A stretch of 64,000 nt of DNA from Duganella phyllosphaerae (GTDB taxonomy: Bacteria; Pseudomonadota; Gammaproteobacteria; Burkholderiales; Burkholderiaceae_D), in NCBI RefSeq assembly GCF_001758785.1, contig NZ_LROM01000096.1, forward strand, positions 23,923 to 87,922, in the 5' to 3' direction. The translations under genes and the position numbers were made by a program. Under the pieces are notes generated by a model, which was given only the letters and a program-made list of their open reading frames with translations, had not been told where the DNA came from and searched no databases. Shown one piece after another: positions 41,086 to 50,281 of the stretch (positions are counted from its first letter, which is position 1; each line of letters starts with the position of its first letter).

Positions 41086-41508
41086 ATGGCAAACACTATT
41101 CACGTTGACGTCGTTTCCGCCGAGGAGTTGATCTACTCCGGCGAAGCGGAATTCGTCGCGTTGCCGGGCGAACAGGGCGAGCTGGGTATCTACCCGAAGC
41201 ACACGCCCCTGATCACCCGCATCCGCCCGGGCGCGGTGCGCATCAAGGTTCCTGGCCAAGTCGAAGAAGAGTTCGTCTTCGTGGCCGGCGGCCTGCTGGA
41301 AGTGCAGCCGAACGCCGTGACGGTGCTGGCCGATACCGCGATCCGCGGCGCCGACCTGGACGAAGCCAAAGCGGCAGCGGCCAAGAAGCGCGCCGAAGAA
41401 GCGCTGGCCAACAACAGCGCCGGCATCGACTACGCGAAAGCGCAAGCCGAACTGGCAGCAGCGATCGGCCAACTGGCCGCCATCGCCAAGCTGCGCGCCA
41501 AGCACTAA
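41086..41508 (+). CDS. atpC: F0F1 ATP synthase subunit epsilon
   Basis: Epsilon joins gamma to the c-ring and its C-terminal helices can lock the enzyme. The product has 140 residues with an N-terminal beta-sandwich ([26 protein letters not shown]) and two C-terminal helices rich in Ala and Lys. It is the last gene of the operon and is followed by a terminator. Confidence 0.97.
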   Translation: MANTIHVDVVSAEELIYSGEAEFVALPGEQGELGIYPKHTPLITRIRPGAVRIKVPGQVEEEFVFVAGGLLEVQPNAVTVLADTAIRGADLDEAKAAAAKKRAEEALANNSAGIDYAKAQAELAAAIGQLAAIAKLRAKH

Positions 41509-41534
41509 GCAACGCAACAGTAGTAAAGCAAAAA

Positions 41535-41557
41535 GGCAGCCTCGGCTGCCTTTTTTT
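41535..41557 (+). terminator. Terminator of the atp operon
   Basis: GGCAGC, a CTCG loop and GCTGCC are followed by seven T residues and preceded by five A residues, so it may work in both directions. Confidence 0.92.
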
Positions 41558-41638
41558 ACGTGCCAGCATCGTGGCGACAACCATCACAGCCTGCGCTACA
41601 CTTCCTGCATTGATCAAACTTTGAGCAGGTGGCTCATC

Positions 41639-41833
41639 ATGACAATCGCAGAGCACAAGCCTCCGCCGCCCGAACCGGCCAAGGACCAGCCCCAATACCC
41701 CGATACGCCCGAAGGGCGCCGTGCGCGCCGCGCCGCTGCGCTGGCGAAAGCGGCGGGGATGTGGAAAGATCGCACCGATATTCCGAAAGATGGTCTGGAA
41801 TATCAGCGTATGATGCGCGAAGAATGGCGCTAG
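41639..41833 (+). CDS. VapB-like antitoxin
   Basis: This short charged protein of 64 residues lies directly before a PIN-domain toxin gene and overlaps it by 10 bases. The N-terminus is Pro-rich and the middle is basic (RRARRAAALAKAAG). The C-terminus (DIPKDGLEYQRMMREEW) looks like a toxin-wrapping tail of VapB-type antitoxins. ATG 41639 with GGTGG upstream is preferred over the frame start at 41621. Given that the toxin is frameshifted, this antitoxin may now be unpartnered. Confidence 0.75.
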   Translation: MTIAEHKPPPPEPAKDQPQYPDTPEGRRARRAAALAKAAGMWKDRTDIPKDGLEYQRMMREEWR

Positions 41834-42280
41834 TCCTCTTCGACAGCAACATTGTTATCGATTACCTTAACGGAATCGCTGAGGCGCACGACGAGCTGAC
41901 TTATTGGGATGAGCCCGCTATACGCGTCATCTCCTGGAAGGAAGTTCGCGCCAATATCATGCCGGTCGAGGAAAATAAATTCGAGCTGCTGTTCAGTGAG
42001 GGCGGCTTCGAGATCATCCGTATCGATGATGCCATCATGACTGCCGCCGCCAGAATCCGCACCGAGGGTTTGCGGAAAGGGCCAAAGATTGCCCCTGATG
42101 GACGCCATCATCAAAGCCACTGCGCAAGTTCAAAAACTCCTCGTCATTACCCGCAATACCAAGGACTTCAAGGGGCCCAACCTCCGGGTGCCATATGAAA
42201 TTGAGACGCTTACCTTGACGGTTGTCGTCAATGTCAGATCACCGGCAGGGCCTGCTGCTCCAGCTTCCACACGGAGCTGA
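41824..42280 (+). pseudogene. VapC-like PIN-domain toxin, frameshifted
   Basis: The first frame (from ATG 41824) gives a PIN-domain start with the acidic residue Asp7 in FDSNIVIDYL and runs to about GLRKGPKIA. It then turns into a nonsense tail ending at 42198. The +1 frame resumes PIN-like sequence at once: LMDAIIKATAQVQKLLVITRN, with the second acidic residue, then TKDFKGPNLRVPYEI. Removing one C from the CCCC run at 42092-42095 would restore a continuous protein reading ...GPKIALMDAIIKA... So the gene carries a +1 insertion in a homopolymer, or the base is a sequencing error. VapC toxins are ribonucleases; as it stands this one lacks part of its active site. Confidence 0.75.
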
Positions 42281-42506
42281 CCTTATCCTGGATGTGTTGC
42301 CCACGTAGTCGCGAAATTATCTCTATCCCAAATTCTGTCCGCATAGATACAAAAAACTCGACCATAGGTAACGGAATCCTACGTTGTTTCAAATTTGCAA
42401 TAAATTAGCATAATGTGACAATTGGTTAGATTTTAACTGATAACTTTCTGCAATAATCGCCACCAAATAATGCATTTAGGAAATTTTCACTTCTGAAGAT
42501 TTTTGC
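42281..42506. other. AT-rich intergenic region before the FlgT-like cluster
   Basis: No gene is visible. The base composition is much more AT-rich than the surrounding sequence, especially 42340-42500. It must contain the promoter of the following four-gene cluster, but I could not fix -35 and -10 elements. Confidence 0.5.
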
Positions 42507-43709
42507 ATGATTATGGAGAAGTTTTTGCGTGACTTGATTTCAGCCTGCAAGCGGCTCTGGGTAGCTCTCGTTCTTGCCTTGCTACTGCCCCCGTTGACGG
42601 CTTTTGCACAGCCCATTACATTTGCCGGATTCGCTTTCGCTGGCGATTACGCCACCATCGGTGAACGTTTCCCCAACGCTGCCAAAATCGAGCAGTCGCT
42701 CAAAACCGAGTCGGATGGCATGTCCTTGTCGCGTCTGGTAATCGACCGTGCCTACGCGGGACCGCATTCGACCTTGGAATACGCACTGCGCGACGTACTG
42801 ACAAACCTGAAAGCTGCCGATCAGGCGCTGATGGCAGTGTTGCTGCTGAACGGTGAGACGGTTTCGACCGAGCATATCGGCAACTACTACAAAACCTTTG
42901 TCAGCCTGCGCGCTGACGTACTCATTTTTGACTACAAGAGCAAATCGGTGGTGCGCAGCTACCCGATCAGCGTCGTCATGTTCGACGCCACGAAGCAACC
43001 GCCCGCACCGGCAACCATCGAAGGCTATGTCAGGGAATTGATGCTGCGCGAAGATGGCGGTGGCTTGCTGACGCAGTTTACCCGCCGGCTCTCCACGGCC
43101 ACCCTGCCCAAGCCGGGCACTCGTACCATCCAGGTCAAGCGCGCCGAACTCACGGCGGAAGCGCTGCAGGTCATGCCGGCGGCCATACGCGATAAACCGG
43201 CCCTGGCCGGGCAGATGATTTCCGATGCGTTCGGTTCCATCCTGGCCGCGAAGCTCGGTGTTTCCTTGCTGCCGACCGCGCTGGGCCACGCGCTGGGCAC
43301 GATGTCTTTCCGCCTCGATAACGGCGATGCGCTCGATCTCAAGATTGGCGAGGGCGACTACCTGTTCGAGGTCAAACTCAACAAGTTCGCCCGCATCAAA
43401 AGCGGTGAGAACAACGTGGGTGCTTCCTACGTGTACGGGGTTTACAGCCATATTCGTTTCTTCGAGCCGGCGCTCAACACCGAATTTCTCAACACCGACC
43501 TGAAAAACGGCGAAGTCAAGATCGTCCCAGCCAACCAGGTCGATCTCGATGATTTTCCAGCCTACGAAGCGGCCATTCGCGGCCTGTTCCTGAAACTCGC
43601 TGACGCCCTGGTGCAACCGGAGTCCAAGTGGATCGTCACGGCAGCGGGATCGAAAGATATCACCCGCCAAATCGACGCATCCCGCGTCATTCTGAAAGCA
43701 AGTAAATGA
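42507..43709 (+). CDS. Exported protein of unknown function, first in a FlgT-like cluster
   Basis: This protein of 400 residues has an N-terminal signal (hydrophobic residues about 17-33, cleavage near AFA-QP). The mature part has mixed alpha/beta character and no family I recognise. A VLIFDYKSKSVVRSYPISVVMFD segment (given as a landmark) and a C-terminal ASRVILKASK stand out. ATG 42513, two codons in, is an equally good start. The stop TGA overlaps the start of the next gene in ATGATG, so the two products are made together and probably work together outside the cytoplasm. Confidence 0.75.
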   Translation: MIMEKFLRDLISACKRLWVALVLALLLPPLTAFAQPITFAGFAFAGDYATIGERFPNAAKIEQSLKTESDGMSLSRLVIDRAYAGPHSTLEYALRDVLTNLKAADQALMAVLLLNGETVSTEHIGNYYKTFVSLRADVLIFDYKSKSVVRSYPISVVMFDATKQPPAPATIEGYVRELMLREDGGGLLTQFTRRLSTATLPKPGTRTIQVKRAELTAEALQVMPAAIRDKPALAGQMISDAFGSILAAKLGVSLLPTALGHALGTMSFRLDNGDALDLKIGEGDYLFEVKLNKFARIKSGENNVGASYVYGVYSHIRFFEPALNTEFLNTDLKNGEVKIVPANQVDLDDFPAYEAAIRGLFLKLADALVQPESKWIVTAAGSKDITRQIDASRVILKASK

Positions 43710-44824
43710 TGAAAAAGATTTTCGCGGTGTTGATCACCGCCCTGCTGGCATTGCCAGCGCTGGCCCAAGTCGTAACGACCAAAGGCGTTGCCACCATCAC
43801 TTACGACAACAAGCTCATGCCGACTGACGTCGAGCGCGCCCAGCGCGCCGCGCAAGTGGCATCCATCGAACGCTACTACGCCGAAGCTGGAGAAGCGGAA
43901 TCCGAAAACTTTGAAGCAATTCGTCCGCAAGTGGAAGCGAATCTCGACAAGTTCATCATGAGCAGCACCGTGCTGAGCGAACAAGATCAGCCTGCATTGC
44001 GCAAGTACTCTGTATCGGTACGCACCGAGTTGAATGTCACCAAGCTACGCGTGACCCTGCGCGGCGCTGCCAAGGCAAGCCAGCCGGCCGGCGCTGGCAA
44101 TGCACCGATGGTGTATGTGTTCCTCGGCCGGGAAGTGGCGGCAGTGAAATCGTTCGATGACCGCGTGGTCAAGCGTGCGGAGATCAAGGTCGATCGCGAC
44201 ATCAAAACCAGCGGTTCGGTGCGCGGCTCGGAAGGCGAAAGCATCAAATCGAATGCGATTTCCACCAACGCCAACAAGCAGCAGACCAGCAAACTGTCCG
44301 CCAGCCAGACGGTCAATGTGGAAACTGGCGGCAGCACCAACCGCAAGCAGGACGAGGTGACGTATCGCATGCTGTCCATGGCCAGCCACAAAACGTCGGT
44401 GACCAGCGTCTTCTCGCAGTCGGGCTTTACCGTGGCTGATCCCGACTTCGTGCTTGGTGATGGCGACATGAAGTCCGTCAGCGCCGACTTCTCGCACGGC
44501 AGCGATTTGACGCCTGCCACCATGCGTGCCCTGGTCGCTTCGCTGCGCAAGGCTGGTGTGCCGTTGCTGGTGTTGGCCACATTTGACGTGGGCGTACCGG
44601 CCCAGGATCCTGCCACTGGCATGCCGCGCGTGGCAGTGACGGTAACCGGGCGTGTCATGGATGTCAGCGCCGCGTTCCCGCGCGAAGTGGCCTCCGTGCC
44701 ACCGGTCCAGTATTTCGCTGTCGCTCCCGATGGCGCCATCGCCACCACCAAGGCGCTGAAAGACGCGTCGCTGCTCGCGGCCAAAGAAATCGTCAGCCGC
44801 CTGAACGCCGCCGGCGTTCGCTAA
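43706..44824 (+). CDS. Exported protein with LPP20/FlgT-N-like N-terminal region
   Basis: This exported protein of 372 residues has a clear signal peptide ending ALA-Q. The first mature segment, GVATITYDNKLMPTDVERAQRAAQVASIERYY, follows the pattern of LPP20 and FlgT N-terminal domains (a strand, then a helix of Ala-rich residues). That assignment is an inference from pattern, not a search. A central Ser/Thr/Asn/Lys-rich region (about 170-215) looks flexible. The C-terminal part has VPLLVLATFDVG, like a CsgG/TolB-type strand. It overlaps the preceding gene and is followed by a hairpin, then the third gene of the cluster. Confidence 0.75.
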   Translation: MMKKIFAVLITALLALPALAQVVTTKGVATITYDNKLMPTDVERAQRAAQVASIERYYAEAGEAESENFEAIRPQVEANLDKFIMSSTVLSEQDQPALRKYSVSVRTELNVTKLRVTLRGAAKASQPAGAGNAPMVYVFLGREVAAVKSFDDRVVKRAEIKVDRDIKTSGSVRGSEGESIKSNAISTNANKQQTSKLSASQTVNVETGGSTNRKQDEVTYRMLSMASHKTSVTSVFSQSGFTVADPDFVLGDGDMKSVSADFSHGSDLTPATMRALVASLRKAGVPLLVLATFDVGVPAQDPATGMPRVAVTVTGRVMDVSAAFPREVASVPPVQYFAVAPDGAIATTKALKDASLLAAKEIVSRLNAAGVR

Positions 44825-44831
44825 TACCTGC

Positions 44832-44862
44832 GCCGGCAGTCGAGCGTCGATACGCTGCCGGC
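44832..44862 (+). other. Hairpin between cluster genes
   Basis: GCCGGCAG and CTGCCGGC pair over 8 bases around a 15-base loop. There is no T-run, so it could be a processing or attenuation site. Confidence 0.45.
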
Positions 44863-44899
44863 CTTATCCCTCGACGTTGACTCCCCTTTAAAGGACATT

Positions 44900-45523
44900 A
44901 TGAAAACTTCTTACGTAAAAGCGATTGCCGGCGTGGCACTGGTGCTGTTGTCGGGCATGGCCTCGGCGCAACTGGGCGGGTTCGCCAAGTCGCTCGGTGG
45001 CGGCAGCGGTGGCGGTGTCACTGCAGAACAGATCGTCAACAAGTACGTTGGCGCTGCGCAGAGTGTGATGCGTGCCGATGCGGGCATGTTGTCGGCAGTT
45101 GGCCTGAAAGACGAAGCAGAAAAAGCATCGGTGCAAGCCAAGAACCTGACCGAAGGCGCCACTAAGAATTCGCTGGAAGAAGCAAGTGCGGTGCAAACGG
45201 CTAGCAGCGCTGCCCTGGAAAAAGCCCTGAAAGGCAAAAATGTCGAGATGGACGCCGCCAGCAAGAAGCAGTTCGCGGGCAGCCTGGGCGAACTGGCCAA
45301 AGGCGTACTCCAGTACGTCGGCGTGAGCAAGGATGCTTCGGGCTTCAAGCCTGGCATGTCGTCGCTGGGTGCATCGGCCAATTCGGCGCTGTACGTTGCC
45401 AAAAGCTTGCCTGATTCGATTAAAAACCTTGGCAGCACGCTGAAACTGGCGATCGAATTTTCCAAGGCTAATAATATTCCTGTTCCCAAAGAAGCCGCCG
45501 ACGCCACTGCGCTACTGAACTAA
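44900..45523 (+). CDS. Small exported Gly-rich-start protein, unknown
   Basis: This predicted periplasmic protein of 207 residues has a signal peptide (cleavage near ASA-Q) followed by a short Gly-rich linker (GGFAKSLGGGSGGG). The rest is Ala/Lys/Ser-rich and largely helical, with no Cys in the mature part. I recognise no family. AAAGGA lies ten bases before the start. It is the third gene of the cluster and ends just before a strong terminator, so it may be made at a different level from the lipoprotein gene beyond. Confidence 0.75.
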   Translation: MKTSYVKAIAGVALVLLSGMASAQLGGFAKSLGGGSGGGVTAEQIVNKYVGAAQSVMRADAGMLSAVGLKDEAEKASVQAKNLTEGATKNSLEEASAVQTASSAALEKALKGKNVEMDAASKKQFAGSLGELAKGVLQYVGVSKDASGFKPGMSSLGASANSALYVAKSLPDSIKNLGSTLKLAIEFSKANNIPVPKEAADATALLN

Positions 45524-45537
45524 AAGGTTAGCCCATG

Positions 45538-45573
45538 AGGAGCAAGTGCCTACGAGTGCCTTGCTCCTTTTTT
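45538..45573 (+). terminator. Terminator between the small exported gene and the FlgT-like gene
   Basis: AGGAGCAAG pairs with CTTGCTCCT over 9 bases around a 13-base loop and is followed by a run of T residues. It lies only about 25 bases before the next start codon, so read-through or a promoter inside the preceding gene is needed. Confidence 0.8.
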
Positions 45574-45595
45574 ATTCTCAAACAATAAGTAAAAC

Positions 45596-47038
45596 ATGAA
45601 AAAATTCGCGATGGTCAGCCTTGTATGCCTGGGGTTGGTGGCCTGTGGAAAACAGGACGAGGTACCGGTCAAGCAAGCGCCAGCGACCGGACCGAATCTC
45701 ACGCAGGTGCCCGATGTGGGCAAAATCGAGCAAGTTGACACGCGCGCCAGCGGCACCGGTGTCACGCCTGGCGCCGCCGTCAACGATGCGCTCAAATTGG
45801 CGATCCAGCAAGTGAACGGCACGACGGTCGATGCCAGTTCTGCCAGCCTCAATACCTACTCCCAAGTCACTGCCGACCTCGACGTGGAAACCTCGTATGG
45901 CAGCGACAGCCTGAAAGCCACGGCAACCGTGCAAAGCAGCCATTTTGCTGAACAGATCATTACCCGGTCCAAGGGCGTGGTGTCGTCCTTCAAAGTCGTC
46001 AAGATGACGGCGCCTGCCAGCAAGGGGGGACAGTTTAATGTCGAGATCGAAGCGAAGATCGCCAAGTTCAAGGCGCCTGCCGACAGCGGAAAGATCAAGA
46101 TTGTCGTCGCGCCGCTGCGTTCCGAGCGTAGCAGCTTTGTCATTGGCGGACGCTCGGTACCAGCGAGCCAGGTCTTGGAACCGTTGCGCCAGCAAATCAT
46201 CGATGCCTTGTCCCAGAGCGGCCGCTTTACGGTGCTGGACCGCCAGTTCGAAGGCGAACTGCAAAACGAGCTCGATATGATCAGTTCGGGTAAAACACTA
46301 AATACCGACTTCGCCAAGATGGGGCAGGCGTTGAGCGCCGACCTGGTCTGGGTGGGCGTGGTCAATGACCTCAGTTATGACAAGCACGTGCGCAAGCTGC
46401 AAACATCGGACCGGGAACTGGTGAGCTACTCCGGTGGCTGGTCGGTATCGCAACGCATGATCAATCTTGCCACCCGCCAGATCCTGCAATCGGCCACGCT
46501 GCAAGGCGCTGCACCATCAGTGGCGCCAACCACCCTGGGCGCCGGCGTCGATGAGGGCGCCACATTGCGCAATATGCAGGCCGAGATCGTCAAACGCTCG
46601 ACCGATGCCATCCTGTTGCAGACTTTCCCTATCAGCATCGTCGAACGTGATGGCAGCAACGTCGTGCTAAGCCAAGGCGGTAGTGCGTTGGTCGAAGGGA
46701 CCCGCTACAAGATTTATTTGCAAGGCAAGGAAATCAAGGACCCGCAGACCGGCCAGTCGCTGGGCAATATGGAGTCGGTATGCTGCGAAGTCACAATCAA
46801 CCGCGTCACGCCCAAGCTGTCCTACGGCACGCTGGAAAATGTGAAAGTCAATCTCGACAACGTTCAGCCTGGCGCTTTGCAATTGCGTGAAGCGTTGCAA
46901 CAGAAGACAGTGGTCGACGCGTCGCTTGACGCGGCTGCTCCTTTAGCTGAGAAGCCTAAATCGGTCGAGCGCAAAACCGTGCCGAAAGCAGTCACGGCGC
47001 CTGCCGCCAACTCCGAGCCGAAGAAAGAAGACTGGTAA
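45596..47038 (+). CDS. FlgT-like lipoprotein with CsgG-type middle domain
   Basis: This lipoprotein of 480 residues has lipobox LVAC with Cys17. Three parts are visible. Residues about 58-160 (AVNDALKLAIQQVNG..., then KGVVSSFKVVKM) fit the FlgT N-terminal pattern. Residues about 167-345 (KIKIVVAPLRSE, then VLEPLRQQIIDALSQSGRFTVLDR) fit a CsgG/TolB-N-like domain. Residues about 350-430 (VVLSQGGSALVEGTRYKIYLQ, KDPQTGQSLGNME) fit the FlgT C-terminal SH3-like fold. FlgT is a flagellar H-ring protein in Vibrio, but no flagellar gene is near, so a different envelope role is likely. The last 47 bases overlap the 3' end of the convergent HTH gene. Confidence 0.75.
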   Translation: MKKFAMVSLVCLGLVACGKQDEVPVKQAPATGPNLTQVPDVGKIEQVDTRASGTGVTPGAAVNDALKLAIQQVNGTTVDASSASLNTYSQVTADLDVETSYGSDSLKATATVQSSHFAEQIITRSKGVVSSFKVVKMTAPASKGGQFNVEIEAKIAKFKAPADSGKIKIVVAPLRSERSSFVIGGRSVPASQVLEPLRQQIIDALSQSGRFTVLDRQFEGELQNELDMISSGKTLNTDFAKMGQALSADLVWVGVVNDLSYDKHVRKLQTSDRELVSYSGGWSVSQRMINLATRQILQSATLQGAAPSVAPTTLGAGVDEGATLRNMQAEIVKRSTDAILLQTFPISIVERDGSNVVLSQGGSALVEGTRYKIYLQGKEIKDPQTGQSLGNMESVCCEVTINRVTPKLSYGTLENVKVNLDNVQPGALQLREALQQKTVVDASLDAAAPLAEKPKSVERKTVPKAVTAPAANSEPKKEDW

Positions 47039-47369
47039 GCCGGCGCGGGGAACCTGCCCGGACTGCCTTCACCAATGCATCCGGGTGACTAAGCGCAACC
47101 GCGACCAGTGTCCGCACGGCGCCATCGAGCCGATTGCGGTTCTGCTCTAATTTTTCAAGTTCGCTGGCATGCATGCCTAACAATCCTGCAAATTGTTCGC
47201 GTGTGAGTCCGGTTTTCTCACGCGCTGCGATGAGGGGCGAATACACCACGCGGTCCAGGCCTGCTTGCATCTCACGGCCGGCTTGCAGCAACTCTGCGCC
47301 CACATCGCGGTCAGCTTCGAATGCCTCAAGTTCTTCATCGCTGAGAGGCAGCTTTTTAGTCATAGACAT
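46992..47369 (-). CDS. HTH antitoxin-like protein (orphan)
   Basis: This small DNA-binding protein of 125 residues has a helix-turn-helix around residues 53-80 (KTGLTREQFAGLLGMHASELEKLEQNR), in the style of NadS/HigA antitoxins. The first 40 residues are acidic. ATG 47369 has GGAG seven bases upstream. No RelE/HigB-type toxin lies on either side. It follows the AraC gene by 15 bases on the same strand and may be co-transcribed. The Ser/Arg-rich C-terminus is coded by the 47 bases that overlap the convergent lipoprotein gene, so the gene may once have ended earlier. Confidence 0.75.
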   Translation of the reverse strand: MSMTKKLPLSDEELEAFEADRDVGAELLQAGREMQAGLDRVVYSPLIAAREKTGLTREQFAGLLGMHASELEKLEQNRNRLDGAVRTLVAVALSHPDALVKAVRAGSPRRLTSLLSSARSWRQAP

Positions 47370-47384
47370 GACGCATCTCCTTCG

Positions 47385-48275
<891 letters not shown>

Positions 48276-48313
48276 AGCAGCCGTTATCGTCAGGTTTTCA
48301 CCAGGAGATCATC

Positions 48314-48934
48314 ATGGACCAACTGATTTTTCACCACTGCCCCAACACGCGTTCGACCGGCGTACTCGCGCTGCTCGAGGAGCTGCAAGCGCCGTACGAA
48401 CTGCACCTCATGAACATGAAGCGCGGCGAAAACCGCGAGCCGGCCTACCTGGCGATCAACCCGATGGGCAAGGTGCCCGCCGTCGAGCACAACGGCGCGC
48501 TGGTGACCGAGCAGGTGGCGATCTATCTCTACCTGGCCGACCTGTTCCCGGCCGCCAGGCTGGCGCCGCCGATCGGCGATCCGCTGCGCGGCCCTTACCT
48601 GCGCTGGATGGCGTTCTACGGCAGCTGTTTCGAGCCGGCGCTGATCGACAACTGGATGCAGCGCGCAGCGGTGGACAAGACCATGAACGGCTATGGCGAT
48701 TTCGACGACGTTTTCAATACCCTGGTCGCGCAACTGGCGCGTGGCCCGTGGATGCTGGGCGACCAATTCACTGCGCTCGACGTGTTGTGGGGCACCTCGC
48801 TGGCCTGGATGACCAAGCTACCCAAGCGCGACGAAATCCTCGATTACGTCGCCCGTGTCAAAGCGCGTCCGGCGATCCAGGCCGCGCAGCGGAAGGACCA
48901 GGAACTGGCCGCAACCCAACCCGACCAAGCCTGA
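48314..48934 (+). CDS. Glutathione S-transferase family protein
   Basis: This GST of 206 residues has an N-terminal thioredoxin-like domain (IFHHCPNTRSTGVLALLEEL, then NPMGKVPAVEHNGALVTEQVAIYLYLAD, the cis-Pro and Glu/Ser glutathione contacts) and an all-helical C-terminal domain (LGDQFTALDVLWGT). It would conjugate or reduce small electrophiles or peroxides with glutathione. The putative catalytic residue is Ser14 or Cys9. It is divergent from the AraC gene, its likely regulator. Confidence 0.92.
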   Translation: MDQLIFHHCPNTRSTGVLALLEELQAPYELHLMNMKRGENREPAYLAINPMGKVPAVEHNGALVTEQVAIYLYLADLFPAARLAPPIGDPLRGPYLRWMAFYGSCFEPALIDNWMQRAAVDKTMNGYGDFDDVFNTLVAQLARGPWMLGDQFTALDVLWGTSLAWMTKLPKRDEILDYVARVKARPAIQAAQRKDQELAATQPDQA

Positions 48935-49002
48935 GCGCTCACACGTTGATTTCTGCGACGGCGCATGCCATCATCGGCGCCCGTCCAGTCTGAAAGGTGT
49001 CG

Positions 49003-49692
49003 ATGATCGCGGTCCCCGTTGCCACCATGGCCGGCTTGCTCGTTGCGTTCGGCGGCACGTCGGCGTTCGCGCTCATCAAGTCGCAACACAAGCACGCGCC
49101 GATCAAGGCCGTGTTTCACCTGTCGTCGATGTGGGGACTGGCGCTGGCGGTGGTGGCGATCATGCTGTTCTGGGAAGGCCGCCCGCTGGCCAGCATCGGC
49201 ATGGAAGGGGGCCAATACGGCGCCTGGGCGGCGGGCGCCATGATCGGACTGACCATGGTGACCTTTACCGTGCTGTCGCTGCACCTGGGTCTGCAGCGCG
49301 GCCGCAGCGCGATTCCCGAAGGCTCGGCCCAGGGCCTCAAGCGCCTGACCGACATGCCGCTGTGGTTCCGCTACGCGGCCGTGATCACGGCCGCCGTCAC
49401 CGAGGAAATCCTGTTTCGTGGCTATCCGATCGAACGTTTGCAGGAGATCACCGGCAATGCCTGGCTGGCTGCCGCGATTCCCTTATTCGTGTTCGTGGTG
49501 GCGCACCTGGGCGGCTGGTCGGCGCGACACCTGGTGGGCGTGCTGTTCGGTGGCTTGCTGCTCACTGCCATTTATCTCGTCACCCGCGACCTGATCGCCT
49601 GCATGATCACACACGCGCTGATCGACTCGACCATCATCTTTTTGCCGGCGCTGCTGCGCCGCTATGGCAATCGGCCGGGCGGCGATCTGTAA
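49003..49692 (+). CDS. CPBP family intramembrane glutamic endopeptidase
   Basis: This integral membrane protease of 229 residues belongs to the CAAX/CPBP (ABI) family. The diagnostic motifs are EEILFRGYPIERL (EExxxR, catalytic Glu pair) and HLGGW with HALIDS (the later His motifs). About six membrane helices are expected. ATG 49003 has AAAGG six bases upstream and is preferred over GTG 48997. Substrates are unknown; bacterial members often process peptides or act in self-immunity. Its last 31 bases overlap the 3' end of the convergent SpeD-like gene. Confidence 0.88.
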   Translation: MIAVPVATMAGLLVAFGGTSAFALIKSQHKHAPIKAVFHLSSMWGLALAVVAIMLFWEGRPLASIGMEGGQYGAWAAGAMIGLTMVTFTVLSLHLGLQRGRSAIPEGSAQGLKRLTDMPLWFRYAAVITAAVTEEILFRGYPIERLQEITGNAWLAAAIPLFVFVVAHLGGWSARHLVGVLFGGLLLTAIYLVTRDLIACMITHALIDSTIIFLPALLRRYGNRPGGDL

Positions 49693-50108
49693 ATCGATTG
49701 CACGCTGTGTGACGCCGGTTGCAAAGCCTCCATCACGATAGCAAGCGCTAACTCAGGCTGCGCATCACCGCACATGAAGATGTCGGCAGCGGCAAAGCCG
49801 CATTCGGGCCAGGTGTGGATCGAGATGTGCGATTCGGCCAGCAGCACCACGCCGGTCACGCCCTGGCCGTCGCCGAAACCATGGAAGTGGCTGTGCAGCA
49901 CGCGCGCGTTGGCAGCTTGCGCAGCTGAACGCAGCAACGTGTCGAGCCACTCGCAGCTGCATAATTTTTCGGCAGCAATGCCACCGAGGTCGGCCAGCAC
50001 ATGGGTGCCGGTCGGGCGGTGCTCGAGCGTATTGTCAGCCGCAGCCGCAGACGAGACCGGGCCAGGCACACTGTCGGGCACGCGGTTGGGTAACACCTCG
50101 CGCTTCAC
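49662..50108 (-). CDS. S-adenosylmethionine decarboxylase-like proenzyme
   Basis: This SpeD-type protein of 148 residues decarboxylates SAM to supply aminopropyl groups for polyamines. Cleavage between Glu92 and Ser93 in LLAESHISIHTWPE would make the pyruvoyl cofactor. His98 and Cys113 lie at +5 and +20 from Ser93, exactly as in the Thermotoga enzyme (Ser63, His68, Cys83), so the active site looks intact. GTG 50108 was chosen because it overlaps the stop of the small upstream gene (GTGA) and follows a G-rich ribosome site; ORFs extending upstream would read through that gene. It is the last gene of a minus-strand operon with DUF350, SPFH and DUF4178 members. Confidence 0.88.
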   Translation of the reverse strand: MKREVLPNRVPDSVPGPVSSAAAADNTLEHRPTGTHVLADLGGIAAEKLCSCEWLDTLLRSAAQAANARVLHSHFHGFGDGQGVTGVVLLAESHISIHTWPECGFAAADIFMCGDAQPELALAIVMEALQPASHSVQSIYRSPPGRLP

Positions 50109-50281
50109 TTGTGCCCCCCGCCACCGGAGCCATTGCCAAAGCTGCCGCCACCGCCGCCGAACGAACTCCAGGTGCTGCCGCGATAGTTGGACTTGTCGCG
50201 GTCGCCCGAGACAGCGCGCACCCACGAGGCGCCCGACGTGGCCAGGGTGACGATGACGGCGTACAGGAAGAATTTGCTCAT
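50105..50281 (-). CDS. 58-residue Gly-rich membrane or secreted peptide
   Basis: This short gene reads MSKFFLYAVIVTLATSGASW, then a polar stretch and a Gly/Ser-rich tail (FGGGGGSFGNGSGGGGHK). Its ATG at 50281 overlaps the stop of the upstream DUF4178-like gene in ATGA, and its TGA overlaps the GTG start of the SpeD-like gene. The two four-base overlaps strongly support a real, translationally coupled gene that simple length cut-offs would miss. The hydrophobic start is a signal peptide or membrane anchor. I know no family for it. Confidence 0.8.
   Translation of the reverse strand: MSKFFLYAVIVTLATSGASWVRAVSGDRDKSNYRGSTWSSFGGGGGSFGNGSGGGGHK

Noticed and set aside
45596..47038. Calling the lipoprotein a true CsgG curli exporter
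   Set aside because: Only the middle part is CsgG-like, the flanking parts fit FlgT better, and no csgA, csgB, csgE or csgF is near.
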